A DNA stretch of 64,000 nucleotides from Cavia porcellus. Its lineage: Eukaryota; Chordata; Mammalia; Rodentia; Caviidae. Position numbers and translations under genes: made by a program. Positions within the stretch are counted from its first letter, which is position 1; every line of letters begins with the position of its first letter. The notes under the pieces were generated by a model. It did not search any database. It saw nothing but the letters and a program-made list of their open reading frames with translations, and had not been told where the DNA came from. The DNA is taken from contig NW_026947493.1 in the NCBI RefSeq assembly GCF_034190915.1, forward strand, positions 47,076,501-47,140,500. Direction: 5' to 3'. This document shows positions 1 through 10,389 of this stretch, piece after piece.

Positions 1-1420
1 GTAATCATGATTCGCAATCATATTGGTTTGAAGCCATATAATGTTTTCACTCATTAACTGCAATGGTTTTAACCTGGGTTGTTCGATTTTAGTATCTATG
101 ATAGCATGAATAGCTATTTTGAAGAAAGCAACACAACATAAAAGCTAGTGCTGATTTAATATTGTCTTGTTTTAAAGTCCCATCAAGTTGTAGTACATCT
201 GTTTCCACTGCTTTTAACATGTTGTATCTTACTATATTTCACTATATGCTATAGTATAAACAAAACTCCTTATAGGCAAAGAGATAGTATAGAAACAATT
301 GTTTGTTTCCTATTAGCAGGTTCTAAATACCCTGTAATTCTTGCATTCTCTTGAAAGGCTTCATACTGCCTAGATACACTTAATATTATAGCACGTGAAG
401 TTACACTCAAATAATTTAAGGAAAGAGGCACTATGGTGACTACTACTATGTTAGATTATTTGGTAGTGAAACACAATGATGCTTGAACTGCTCGGTTCTG
501 CCCTGCAATATCCTCTCTTATCTCAATCTTCCCCCTATTTTTAAATTAATCTATTTTCTCTCATTTTTTTAATTAAGTGAAAACTAAATTAAAGAATAAT
601 GGGACATATTATAATAACTTTTTTTTGTCACATTAACCTGACTTGAACTCCAATATTGCTCTCCCCATCTTGTTCTGTCTGATTATTATATATTCTATTT
701 TGTTTGATAGTATCAAGTTTGAGGGTATAGGCAATCACTTTGAAGGAAATAAGGTGTACTATGATGCCCAATATGGATTGACTATCATCCTTTTTTTTTT
801 TTTTAAGTCCTGTAAGGTCCTCAGTATAGATTTTATTGGTTTTGCTCCGTATTGTTTTGATCAATTCTATTATACCTGATGATATAGACAACTCGATTTG
901 AAAACAGCAAGAGGCACAATGGTAACCACTTTTGATCACCTGGTATTCTATTTTTGCATCACGTACTATGCCCACCCTTCTGTTCTAACTGACACTGTTT
1001 TGCTCAGTCACATTTGTTTTTATTCTCTTCAAAAAAGTAATAAGAACCATGAGAGTAATAAAGCCCTAAAAGTCTAATTGTTACTGTAAAAAAGAGAGGA
1101 AAATAAGGTGGACTAATAAATATGACCGCAGGTATGTTTGAGAGTGTAGGACGGAAAACCATATAACTGAGCTTTTGTTGGATCATTGAACGGAAGTGTC
1201 TCCAATTTCACTGTATGAATGTTCACTTTATGTGCTTTAATTTAGTGATATGGACAACTGTTTCTGGGAAGTTAATGTGCAGCCTGTTAACTGGTGATTT
1301 CATACTGTATATATTTTTTTCTAGAAATACTGTATTATTTGTACCCTTTTACTGCATTGTTTTATGTCCTTTCTTTTTTTCTTTTTTTTGTTCTTCTCTC
1401 TTTAAATGAAAAAAAAAACA
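1..1420 (+). mobile_element. L1 3'UTR, long form, plus strand (5' end outside window)
   Basis: This is the terminal part of a plus-strand L1. Its blocks match, in inverted orientation, the minus-strand 3'UTR at 1425-2275: 140-220 pairs with the complement of about 2160-2240, 510-620 with 1740-1850, and 655-950 with 1430-1700. Its last 250 bases (1170-1410) match the complement of 9493-9720 and 47012-47240. It closes with the T-rich/CTCTTTAAA end typical of this family and an A-run at 1410-1420. No ORF2 remains in the window. The open frames here are chance frames in UTR sequence. Confidence 0.75.
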
Positions 1421-1424
1421 TAAT

Positions 1425-4125
1425 ACAAGGTGATCAACAATGGTTACCATTATACCTCTTGCTATCTTAAAAAGAATTGCCTATATCATCAGTTATAATA
1501 AAATTGAACAAAACAGTAAAGAATGAAATCAACAAAACCAAAACATTGGAGACATTACAGGTCTTCGAAAGTAGATAATAGTCAACCAAAATGGGTGTCA
1601 TAATGAATCCCACTATCTTCACAGCTGTTGCCTAAACTTTCAAATCTGGTATTATCAAGCAAAACAGAATAGAGGAACATCAGTCAAAACAAGATGGTGA
1701 GAGCAATAAAGGGCTTCAAATCAAGTTAATAGAAAATTAAGTTGGTTACTATAATATATCCTGCTATTGTTAATTTATTTTTCCCTTAATTAAAAGGATA
1801 AAAATAAAAAAGTAAATAATAAAATGGAGATTGAGATATAAGAGGGCATAACAACAAAACAGCGCAGATCAAAACATAACCATTTAAGCAAAATAGTGTT
1901 TCACTACAAGATAATCCTGACATAAAAGTAGTGACCATATTGTCTCTTTCCTTGAAATCTTTGAGTATAACTTCATATACTGTAGCATCAAATATATCAA
2001 AACAATGTAAAACCATTCAAGAGAATGACAGTATTACAGGGTATTTAGAATCAACCAACAGAAAATGAACAATGGTTTCTGTATAATCTTTTTGTCTACA
2101 AAAGTTTTTGTTTATACTATCACATAAAATAAAATCCAATAAGATATAACATGTTAAGATATAACTGATGGAGACAGAAGAACAAAAGCTTGATGGGACT
2201 TCAAAACAAGATGATATTGAATTAGCACTAGCTTTTATGATGCCTTGTTTTCTCCAAAATAGCTGTTCCTACCATCCAACCTTCTCTGTCTCATTTCTGT
2301 TGAGCTCTTTTTCTGTCATTAGTTGTCAGTTTGTCTTCTTCATTTCACTTTCTGTTCCATTCATTGTGTTTCTGGAATCTTGGTATTTTCCTTTTTAAGA
2401 ATATCCTGCAGTATTCTCTGTAGAGTTGAATTGGTGGTTGCAAATTCCCCTAGTTCCTCTTTATCCTGGAAGTACCTTGTTTTTCCATCAATTTCTAGGG
2501 ACAGTTGTTCAGGATAAAGCAATCTTGGCTAGAGGTTATTATCTTTCAAAGCTTGAATTATTTCCCTCCATGCTCTTCATGATTTGATGGTTTGTGCCGA
2601 GAAGTCTGCTGTAATTCTGATGGGTGTTCCCTTGTAAGTGATCTGTTTCTTGTCTCTGATGGCTTTTAATATTCTGTTCTTATATTGGATTTCTGGTATT
2701 TTGATTATTATATGCCTGGGTGTTGCTCTGTTTGGGTTGTAGGTGGCTGGGGTCCTGTATGCCTCATACATCTGAGTATCTTTCCTTTTGCTAAATTAGA
2801 GAAATTCTCCTGGATTATTTCTGTGAGTAGCTTTTATAGTTTATTTGTTTGTGTCCCTACCTCTTGTTTTATGTTCTTAATTCTTAACATCCTCTTATTA
2901 TCTTCTAGCCTTTGTATATTGCTGTTTGTTTCTTTGTTATTTTTAAGAAGTTTTTCATTTCATGCTCCCATATTACAAATCTGCTCTCCAGTTCAGATAA
3001 TCTATCTTTAGTTTCTTTCAAGCTGTTATGCCAGTTTTCGATAGAGTTTTTAGTTTCCTGGTCGTCTCTTTGAACCTGCTTCACGTATCCTATGTTTTGT
3101 CTATTTTCTCCATCAAACAATTCTGCCCTTTTTTTCTGTTCTTCATTCCACCATATGTTTTTTCTTGGGCAGTGCTTAGCATTTCTCTAACTATTCTGCT
3201 TATGTCTTGCTTCAGGTCATTAATAACTTCATTCCTGAATTTATCTATGAGGCTCTGGAGACAGCGCTTTATGTCTATTGGTGCTGTGTCTGCTATTGCC
3301 TGTTTCTCAGGATTGGGGGCCTAGGAGCCTTCCTTGTTGCTCCCTCTTCCCATATTCTTTGTTCCTTATATACAAGAATATATAGGAGGCCCAGCTTCCT
3401 TCCTTGTCGTCCACAGTCTGTTTAAATTGCGCTGGCTAGGTGTTCTGGCCCACGCAGCACACCAGGGAGATACGAACCGGGCAGCCTATGTGGGACCCAT
3501 CCCTCCAGGTTAACCTACCAAAGGCTTCACCACTAGGGTGCACCTCCAGGCGCCGGGACCTGGGTTGTGCTAGCCTACTGGGTCTCAGCCAGTGGCATCA
3601 TGCAGGCTAGGCACTGCTCACCAATCCCGCTTGAGAGGGGTATATGTGACTGAAGTCACTGCAGTGCCCTGTTCCGGCAAGTCTGCCCAGTCCCCGATGT
3701 CCTCTGTTGGAGCCTCCTAGACCGTGGAAGTGTCCCCGTTTCCCTCACTCACCGCAGGTCAATGCACGGCTCCCTGCCCGTCCTGCTCTCAACTCTGTTC
3801 ACCAATTCCTGTTCTCAGAGCTTTCACATGTCTCTCTCCCTGCCAAGCCAATTCAGAAGCAGCTGCAGCGGCAGGAAACCCAAATTGCGGCTTCCAATGG
3901 CGCGGGTTCCAGCTTCCATGCTGAGGCTTTATCTGTTCCTGTTATAGCACCAGGATTGCATTCCCAGTTGGTTTCTCTCAGCCTAGTTTGTTCTTGGGTC
4001 AGCTGGGTATATCTTCTCTTGCTTAGGATTCCTCACTCCGCACCATTCCTGGATTCTAAGCTGGGTCTCTCAGAGAGCCTGCGTAGCTGCTGCTATCTGT
4101 CTGCAATGTTCTCTCAGAAGTCAAA
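1425..4125 (-). mobile_element. HAL1-like (half-L1) element: 5'UTR, ORF1, 3'UTR, no ORF2
   Basis: Read on the minus strand, the order is a GC-richer 5'UTR (about 4125-3400), a decayed ORF1 (about 3370-2360), then directly the L1 3'UTR (2275-1425). No endonuclease or reverse-transcriptase sequence lies between. The switch from ORF1 downstream sequence to 3'UTR is at about 2278, at the same ORF1-side position as in the elements at 9493 and 47012. I found no convincing TSD. The 3' boundary is obscured by the A- and T-rich end of the opposed element at 1-1420. Known class: HAL1 elements carry ORF1 only and need ORF2 protein in trans. Confidence 0.72.
2360..3370 (-). pseudogene. L1 ORF1 (RNA-binding chaperone) pseudogene
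   Basis: ORF1p is the trimeric nucleic-acid chaperone of the L1 particle. The C-terminal RNA-binding part is at 2577-2771, with YRTPATYNPNRATPRHIIIK and the ITYKGTPIRITADFS stretch near its end. The coiled-coil part is at 2905-3120 (NSIENWHNSLKETKDRLSEL). The N-terminal third (3120-3370) and the last 60 codons (2360-2570) are recognisable only piecewise in other frames. Several frameshifts and stops make it non-functional. Its sequence is close to the ORF1 copies at 10428 and 48614, so the three belong to one lineage. Confidence 0.85.
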
Positions 4126-4144
4126 AGAAAACACGCAAAGGGAA

Positions 4145-4340
4145 AATATATTGTTTGATCAATCTTTCATGCCTATATCTTGTAGCCGGAGCAGTTTGAG
4201 GATTACAATATGCAATATAACAACCATTGTTAAATTCCTATCATCCTGTTTTGAGGCCTATGTTGCCATTTTTTGTTGTTATTGTTCTTGTCATTTTGCT
4301 TTTGCTGTTTTTTTAAATTGTTTGTTTCTTTTTGAAAATA
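4145..4340 (+). mobile_element. 5'-truncated L1 3'UTR fragment
   Basis: The fragment carries the terminal 3'UTR module of the window's main L1 family. It starts with TATTGTTTGATCAATCTTTC at about 4148, passes through the AACAACCATTGTTAAATTCC block and ends in a TTG/TTTTG-rich stretch followed by a short A-rich tail. The same module occurs at 5930, 15931, 21740 and 58010. It abuts the 5' end of the opposed HAL1-like element. Whether it was once joined to 1-1420 cannot be decided from the sequence. Confidence 0.65.
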
Positions 4341-4828
4341 ATGAAAATTATACAGGACTTTAAAACAAAATATTATGGGAATTCATAATGAATAACCATA
4401 TAATTCAGGAAAATTCTATTTCCATGATGACAATGTGGACATTTACATGCTCAAAATAAAATAGAACTCATATTTACTAAAATGTTCCAGTAGAACTGGA
4501 TATATGTAATTATACACTCTTTCTTTTTTAAAAGTCTTAATTACAAAATAAAATAAAAGGAAAAATATGAGACTTTCTACTAATAAGAAATGCGTCATAT
4601 GTAAACTCTGTTAAAAGCATAATACTTCAATCACAAGTGTGGACTATTTATAAAAATATTAGTATATTCTCCAGATTTGTTCTAATAGCATACAGTAATT
4701 CCAAATTGTAATTTATATATTGCATTTCACTTGTAGTAGAGAAATTAAATCCATAAAGACATGATGTTTTCTGGGAAGAATGCAAGAGTTGGATGTAGAA
4801 ATCTTGGATAATAATTTTCTATTTCTTC
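4341..4828. other. Unassigned AT-rich sequence
   Basis: No gene or recognisable repeat. The stretch is AT-rich with several A-runs, and no open frame is worth reporting. Confidence 0.5.
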
Positions 4829-4972
4829 TTTTTTTTGAGGCAGAGTCTCTCTGTAATTGAGACTGGCCTTGAATTTACTATGTATTCCAGGCTGGCCTTG
4901 AAGTTGCAGTTGTTCTCCTGCCTCTGTCTACCAAGTGCTGGGATAACAGGCCTGTGCCACCATGCCCAGCTA
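4829..4972 (-). repeat. B1-type SINE (7SL-derived)
   Basis: On the plus strand it reads T-run, GAGGCAGAGTCTCTCTG, the block CAGGCTGGCCTTGAA, CAAGTGCTGGGATAACAGGC, and CCATGCCCAGC at the end. This is the complement of a B1 with its Alu-like right end and A-tail. TGGCCTTGAA occurs twice (about 4864 and 4892), which is the ~30-base internal duplication typical of rodent B1. It is divergent, so an older insertion. Confidence 0.88.
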
Positions 4973-5502
4973 CTATTTTTTAATCTTTTATTCATTGCCT
5001 TGTTCATTCACATGATTATTAATTCAATCAACATTAAGTTTATATCCTAGTTAAAATAATGAGGATAAAAAGATAACATCTCATTTTTAAAAGAATTTAA
5101 TTTTTTTCTTACTAATACTTACAACCTTTGGTTCAGTAAATAATCTAGAATAGTTTATAGTAGTGTATTCTGGTATTTGTTTCTGTGTTGTATTCTCTGT
5201 AGCTATGAAGAAATTTAATGTTGATTGAATTAATAATCATATGAAAAGTCTTGAAGCTCTAATGCATACTAGATAGTTATGCTCAAGTGAAGAAATAATG
5301 AATAGGATATTCACACAAAATTATGGTGCTTGCTAGAGACTTTATTACAAACAAGAATTTTCTATGATTACAAGAGCTGTGTGACAATAGTACTGTCTCT
5401 TCTCAAATATTTAAAAAGTATAAGCCATGAATACTTCTTAGACTAATCTTTTAGGGCATGTGTTTCTAAAGAGGACTCTTTCAGTGGTAACTGACTTGAG
5501 GA
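4973..5502. other. Unassigned AT-rich sequence
   Basis: No gene, promoter or repeat family is recognisable between the B1 and the AAAAT microsatellite. Confidence 0.5.
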
Positions 5503-5552
5503 AAAATAAAATAAAATAAAATAAAATAAAATAAAATAAAATAAAATAAAAT
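5503..5552. repeat. (AAAAT)n microsatellite
   Basis: About ten near-perfect copies of AAAAT. No SINE or L1 body is attached on either side, so it is probably a free-standing microsatellite or the remnant of a lost poly(A) tail. Confidence 0.95.
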
Positions 5553-5612
5553 ATTCCTTATCTGGAAAAGTTCAGATCTTCACACATGGTCTGATTTAGA
5601 ACTCATATACAA

Positions 5613-5800
5613 AGGGCAGTCCAAATATATGGTGCATGTTTAAATTAAAAAATGTATTGCCTTACAAGATATAGTGCCAATAACCCCTTTCAAAATACTT
5701 CTTTTTGCTTTCAACTTTCTTATCCTATCATTCTCGCCACTTTCTGAAGCAGTTCTGGAAACCTCTTTTGTGGGTGTCTTTATGAGGTATGATTAAAAAA
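5613..5800 (-). mobile_element. Mariner-type DNA transposon, 3' end (left arm of an inverted pair)
   Basis: The minus strand encodes the C-terminal end of a mariner transposase: GFQNCFRKW is visible in the complement of about 5735-5765, matching the family pattern of an FQ..CF.(K/R)W motif followed by a Gly/Tyr-Phe-Glu-Gly tail. The outer end (GGGCAGTCCAAATATATGG at 5614) resembles the terminal inverted repeat, pairing imperfectly with the complement of 6400-6415. The transposase is fragmentary and dead. Confidence 0.68.
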
Positions 5801-6097
5801 TATGGTGAACAGTTTCTTTCCATTTCACATCTATTGTATATCTTATTTACTCTTTCAGCCCCTCACACGAGGGAGACAATATGATGTTTACACAAGCCAT
5901 TCTGATTTATTTCATACTACTAATTTTTCTTAGTTGATAAATGTTTGTGCTTATATTGTTTGATCAATTCTTCATGGGTATATTTTGTACTCTGAATAAC
6001 TACTTTGAAGATAACAATATATAATGTATTAACTGTTACTCTTCCATTGTTTTGAAATTTTGTATCATTGTTTTTATTTTTTCTCTTAAAAAAAAAA
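5801..6097 (+). mobile_element. Short L1 insertion with 5' inversion (twin-priming type)
   Basis: The right half (5930-6097) is the plus-strand L1 3'UTR module ending in CTCTTAAAAAAAAAA. The left half (about 5803-5925) is minus-strand sequence from the ORF2/3'UTR border: it matches 23815-23910, including the (C)ACACGAGGGAGAC / ACACTAGGGAGAC block. An upstream segment inverted against a 3' segment with poly(A) is the known signature of twin-primed L1 insertion. The homologous locus at 60090-60115 lacks this insertion. Confidence 0.62.
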
Positions 6098-6416
6098 TGA
6101 CTACTGCTGCCAAGAGCCAAGCAATAGAAAGGCAGCCTCATAACAAAATTACAGTGTGTCCTTATATACCTTATTTATCAGATTTGGCACTGAGTGACTT
6201 CTGGCTCCTCCCTAGAATCAAAACTACCATGAAAGTAAACATTTTGAATCAACCCAAAACATCACTGCAGCTATGACAACTCAGCTTCCAGAAGTGCTTC
6301 AGAAGGTGTCATGAACAATGGGAAAAGTATTTGAAGTAAAGAGGGATTAGCAACAGTGTGTCATTTATTGTAATACATTTTAAAAAATTAAACATTCACT
6401 GTATTTTTTGACTGCA
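6098..6416 (+). mobile_element. Mariner-type transposase fragment and 3' end (right arm)
   Basis: The plus strand encodes ITVCPYIPYLSDLALSDFWL followed by LPRIKTTMK. This is the mariner block around the third catalytic Asp (consensus PYSPDLAP(C/S)D..LFPK.K); here PDLAP is degraded to SDLAL but the Asp of SDFW is still present. Further on, FQKCFRRCHEQWEKYL matches the C-terminal motif, after a frameshift. The end at 6400-6416 (TTTTTTGACTGC) pairs with the outer end of the left arm. It is a dead relic. Confidence 0.75.
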
Positions 6417-8550
6417 AGCTCAGTAAGATGAAATCTGTCCTTTCTTGGCCCTACTTTTCTTGTATTAGTTTCATTTTGTGCAGGATCTTCCTTATGGTGA
6501 TAAAATAGCTACATGTAGTTCATTCAGCTTGACTTCTTGTTTTCCCAGCAGTTTAAATAGAAGGGCATCCTTTGTTTTTCTAATAGTTCCAATCAACGTA
6601 TTAAAATATGAGTTTTGTTGACATTGGTGGGCTTACTTTGAGTCCTTTACCCATCCTAAAACCAGACTAGTTGTAGTTTCATCAAAACCACATGAGCTGA
6701 GGGGAAATCAGACTAGAATAAGAGGACTGAATATAGAAATCCATTATGTGACTTTTAGGAATGTCTAGTATCTAGGCACACAGGTTTGTCCTCTGCTTCA
6801 TATCATAGCTGAAGTTTTCATGTTTGGTTTCCTCCTTCTTACCTTTATGCACATTTTCCCTATTTTACATAATTGAGTTGCTTATTAGTCTCTTTATAAG
6901 ACTGTGGTTTACAACCAGGGATTTTTAGGACCATGGAATCCTTAAGTGAAGAAATGCTTTTTTTTTCTCTAATAGCAAAAATATTGCTCTGTGGTATTTG
7001 GGCATCTGTCTTGCCTTGGTGCAAAGCCATGTAGTTTTTCATCATCAGAATTCTTTGATATTGATATAAAATTAACTTATAGGACAGGATATATATTTTA
7101 TGTCCTCATCACAAGGAACCCTTAATACTGGATGTTTCCTCATGAAACTACATAAGCTATATTAGAAATCATTTTATGTTAGAATATTAAAAGTTGCATT
7201 CAAATGGACACTTGAACTTAACCTAAAGGATTTTTGAATGTTCAAAGATGGTTAGCATCTACCAGGATGGATTTGGTGCATAAAGGGTTCATAACAATCA
7301 GAACTAGATGAAGTCCTTAAATATAACTTTCCATGAGGATATAATATCACTACATTCTACTTAATAATGTATACAAAATTATTCAGTGGTTTCATTATGT
7401 TTCTGACCACTCTTCAGTAATTTATATTTGTGTGTTTTTCTATTCCTAACAATTAAAACCTTGTTACAATATTAGTGAAGATTTTTAAAAAGTCATAATT
7501 TAATTTTAATTTAAAGTTATTGGGGATGACAGACACTGAGTTAGATTCCTAGTATATCAGCAAACCATAAACACAGAAGAAAAACTGAGGATAACTTAAG
7601 CAGAATATACTGGTACAGAAGAACTCACAAATTTTAATACAATTATACTACAATGTAAATGTTTAGGCTTTAGTTTAAAATATTAGCATCTTAGAGTGGT
7701 ATTGAATTTTATACTCTGCAATAAAATATAAAGTATCAGAAGCTTTATACTATCTGAACTTGAGAACCTCTAAGGAGTCTAATGAGTCATGGATTCAGGA
7801 ATTAGGAACCTCAGAAAGTTTATTTTTTATTAGTCAGAAGACTCATTCTTAGCAAGTGGGAAGGTGGGCAAGCATTCTTTGTTCCCCTTCATTTTCACAT
7901 AGATTTGGCTCTTAGTCTACTCTCTCCTCTATGGAAAATGGTCCTTAGTTTACGGTGATAAAAATCTCTGCTTTGTGAAACTGTGGTAATCTAATTCATA
8001 AACTTCTTCAAAGGTAAGTTCATAACAGGCACAAATCACCAAAGATTGGTTGGAACTTTCATGAATGGGAACCTGATTCAAAAAAAATCACAAGAATAAC
8101 ACCTTTACTAGAAAACTCTTGAGTTTCAGAGTCTAAGTCTATGAGTATGAATCTTGCATTGGATTATTTTACAAGAGCAACTTCATGATTTCTTTTACTG
8201 GTATCTACTGTAATGCTCTCCAGTTTGTTCTCCAACTGAATACATTTCAGGAAGTAGCTGTTTTGATAATTCTACAAGGAATTATCCCCGGATTTTATTT
8301 TCCTTTTTTGTAGTTTCTATATCATTTATTAGTTTTATTTTTATGCAATTTGTGTTTTCTTTAACATTGTAACCCTGGAGATATTTAGACTATATTGAAA
8401 CATACTGCACTCCAACAAATAATGTAGTAATGGTGTTTGATGAATTACACATTTTATTATTATTGCATATGCAATATAGTTATCACTTTTACCATTTTAA
8501 TGTGTCAGGTATTATAATAGCTAGTTGAATCTTCATAACAAACTCTGGAG
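6417..8550. other. No gene seen; AT-rich unique sequence
   Basis: I see no coding region, RNA gene or identifiable transposon in these 2.1 kb. Open frames are under 62 codons and look like chance frames. Sequence this old and AT-rich could hide decayed repeats that only a profile search would detect. Confidence 0.5.
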
Positions 8551-8630
8551 CAGTGATGGCAAATCTTTTTGACCCTTCAATGACACAAGCAGCCAATCGT
8601 GGCACACATGCCACAGTTTTGTCAACACTG
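8551..8630 (-). mobile_element. 80-bp hAT-type miniature element, copy 1
   Basis: It begins CAGTGATGGCAAATC and ends GTCAACACTG, giving terminal inverted repeats of the CAGTG...CACTG hAT type. The flanks CTCTGGAG and CCCCAGAG are a degraded 8-bp duplication resembling the nTCTAGAn preference of Charlie-like hAT elements. It matches the complement of the 56172 copy over its length, including the GTGGCACA.(A/T)TGCCA core. It has no coding capacity. Confidence 0.7.
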
Positions 8631-8935
8631 CCCCAGAGGCAAATATTTCTATCATCATTCTACAGATTAGAATCTGTAAATCCTATTCCTAAGTGAAAGA
8701 AGCCTATCTAAAAAGCCTACACGTGCTCAATCCTAGATGTCCTGGGTAGCATGTAACATCTCTGATGTGCAGTACTAAATGATTTCAACTGTATGATACT
8801 GCAGAAAGACAGAACTGTCAAGACAGCAAATGGTCAGTGGTTGCCAGATGCTTAAGAGGAAAATGAGAGATATGAATAAGTAGAGCAAAGTAGATATGTG
8901 TCAGTACACATTTCTGAAAATCATAAGGTGTGCAA

Positions 8936-9014
8936 CACAAGAGTGAACCTTTTAGAGCTTTCAATGATACAACTGGCCCACTGCAGCACATGTGCTATGG
9001 GTTAGCCACCACTG
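8936..9014 (-). mobile_element. 80-bp hAT-type miniature element, copy 2
   Basis: Same orientation and layout as copy 1: GAGTGAACCTTTTAGAGC at the left and GGGTTAGCCACCACTG at the right end. The left terminal repeat has decayed. It lies 305 bp from copy 1; the sequence between them (8631-8935) shows no transposase, so the two are probably separate insertions rather than the ends of one element. Confidence 0.66.
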
Positions 9015-10389
9015 GATTAGAGAATGGAGGCTTGTATTTAAGTGATGGTCCAGACACTTAAGTGATAAATGTTAATCAGGATTCAACTCAGATATGCGAA
9101 CTTTTCTTTGTTAGAAAAGTGCTTGCACAGGGTAAAATTTAAAAAGTACAAAAGTGCACAAAATAAATGGTTAAAAATCTATTATGACTTACAAAAATAT
9201 TTCAGATTTTCATATGGTAAAATTCACTCTTTCTGGTGGACTGTGAAAGTAAATTTTAATCTCTTATTTTATTATAAAAGTTTTTAAAAATTTTTATTTT
9301 GAAAAGAATAAAACTAAGTAACATGGTTGTCAATTCTATACACTTAAACATACATGCAGTTATTCATATCTTCATTTATGTTTAGATTAAACAAACTAAA
9401 GCAGGTTAAAATAATTCTGAACAAAGAATAATAGTATTGCTGGATTTTACATCATGACACTCCATGATCAGCACTGGATACTGTAGTGTCTTTTTTTAAA
9501 AAAATTAATTTAAAGAAAGATTAAATGAGGCAGAAAATGGGTAGAAATAATACATAATTTCAAAGAAAAAAATAAACAGTAAGAAATCACTAGTTGATGA
9601 TTACAGATTGTCTTCTTACAACTAGTTATTCAAGATATTAAAGTGGAGCATATAAGGTGGGAATTCAAACAGTGAGATTGCAACCAGTTCTGTTCAACTA
9701 TCCAACAAAAACTTAGAAATATGGTTATAAATTCTATATACTTAAACATACATGCAGTTATCCATCTCTTCAATTATGTTGAGACTGAATAAACTCAAGC
9801 AGGCTAACATCACTCTGAACAAAGCATAATACTATTGCTGGGTTTCACATTATGACACTCCAGGATCAGCACTGCGTATTTCAGTGTCTCTTTTTCTTCA
9901 GAGTATCTGTTCATCTCATCATGTGTCATATGATCAGTTCTCACAAACTGTTTATAGATTCTACACATGCATAAGTCTTAACATGTATTTCTATCCTTTC
10001 TATAATAGAGGGAGAAACACAACAAAACAAGACAAAACAAAACATATTCCTATAAACACATGAAATGAAATAAACATATCAGACTACTGTATGAATCATT
10101 CTACCATAGTTCCTGTGTTGTCTCTTGTTATCTCTAATATATCATTGGTTATATCATCAGGCATAGAATAATTGAATATGTCAGTACATAACAGTATTAA
10201 TAAAAACACAACTTTGTATATAGTATAGAATTTCAAAAATCAGCAGTTGTCAAACCAGAATGTGTATCATAGAGTCTTTTCTTCTTCAGTGTAGTTGCCT
10301 ATACTCTCAGACTTGATACTATCAATCATATCAGTTTTGAATACAATCTTCTCTGCCTCATTTCTGTTATGCTCTTTTTTTGCCATCAG

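Noticed and set aside
1..2275. Twin-primed (5'-inverted) single L1 insertion
   Set aside because: In twin priming the two inverted segments are different parts of the element. Here both arms contain the same 3'UTR sequence, so two opposed elements are required.
8551..9014. One 464-bp hAT element with the two 80-bp blocks as its ends
   Set aside because: Each block is about 80 bp with its own terminal repeats, and both have the same orientation. The two ends of one element would be inverted.
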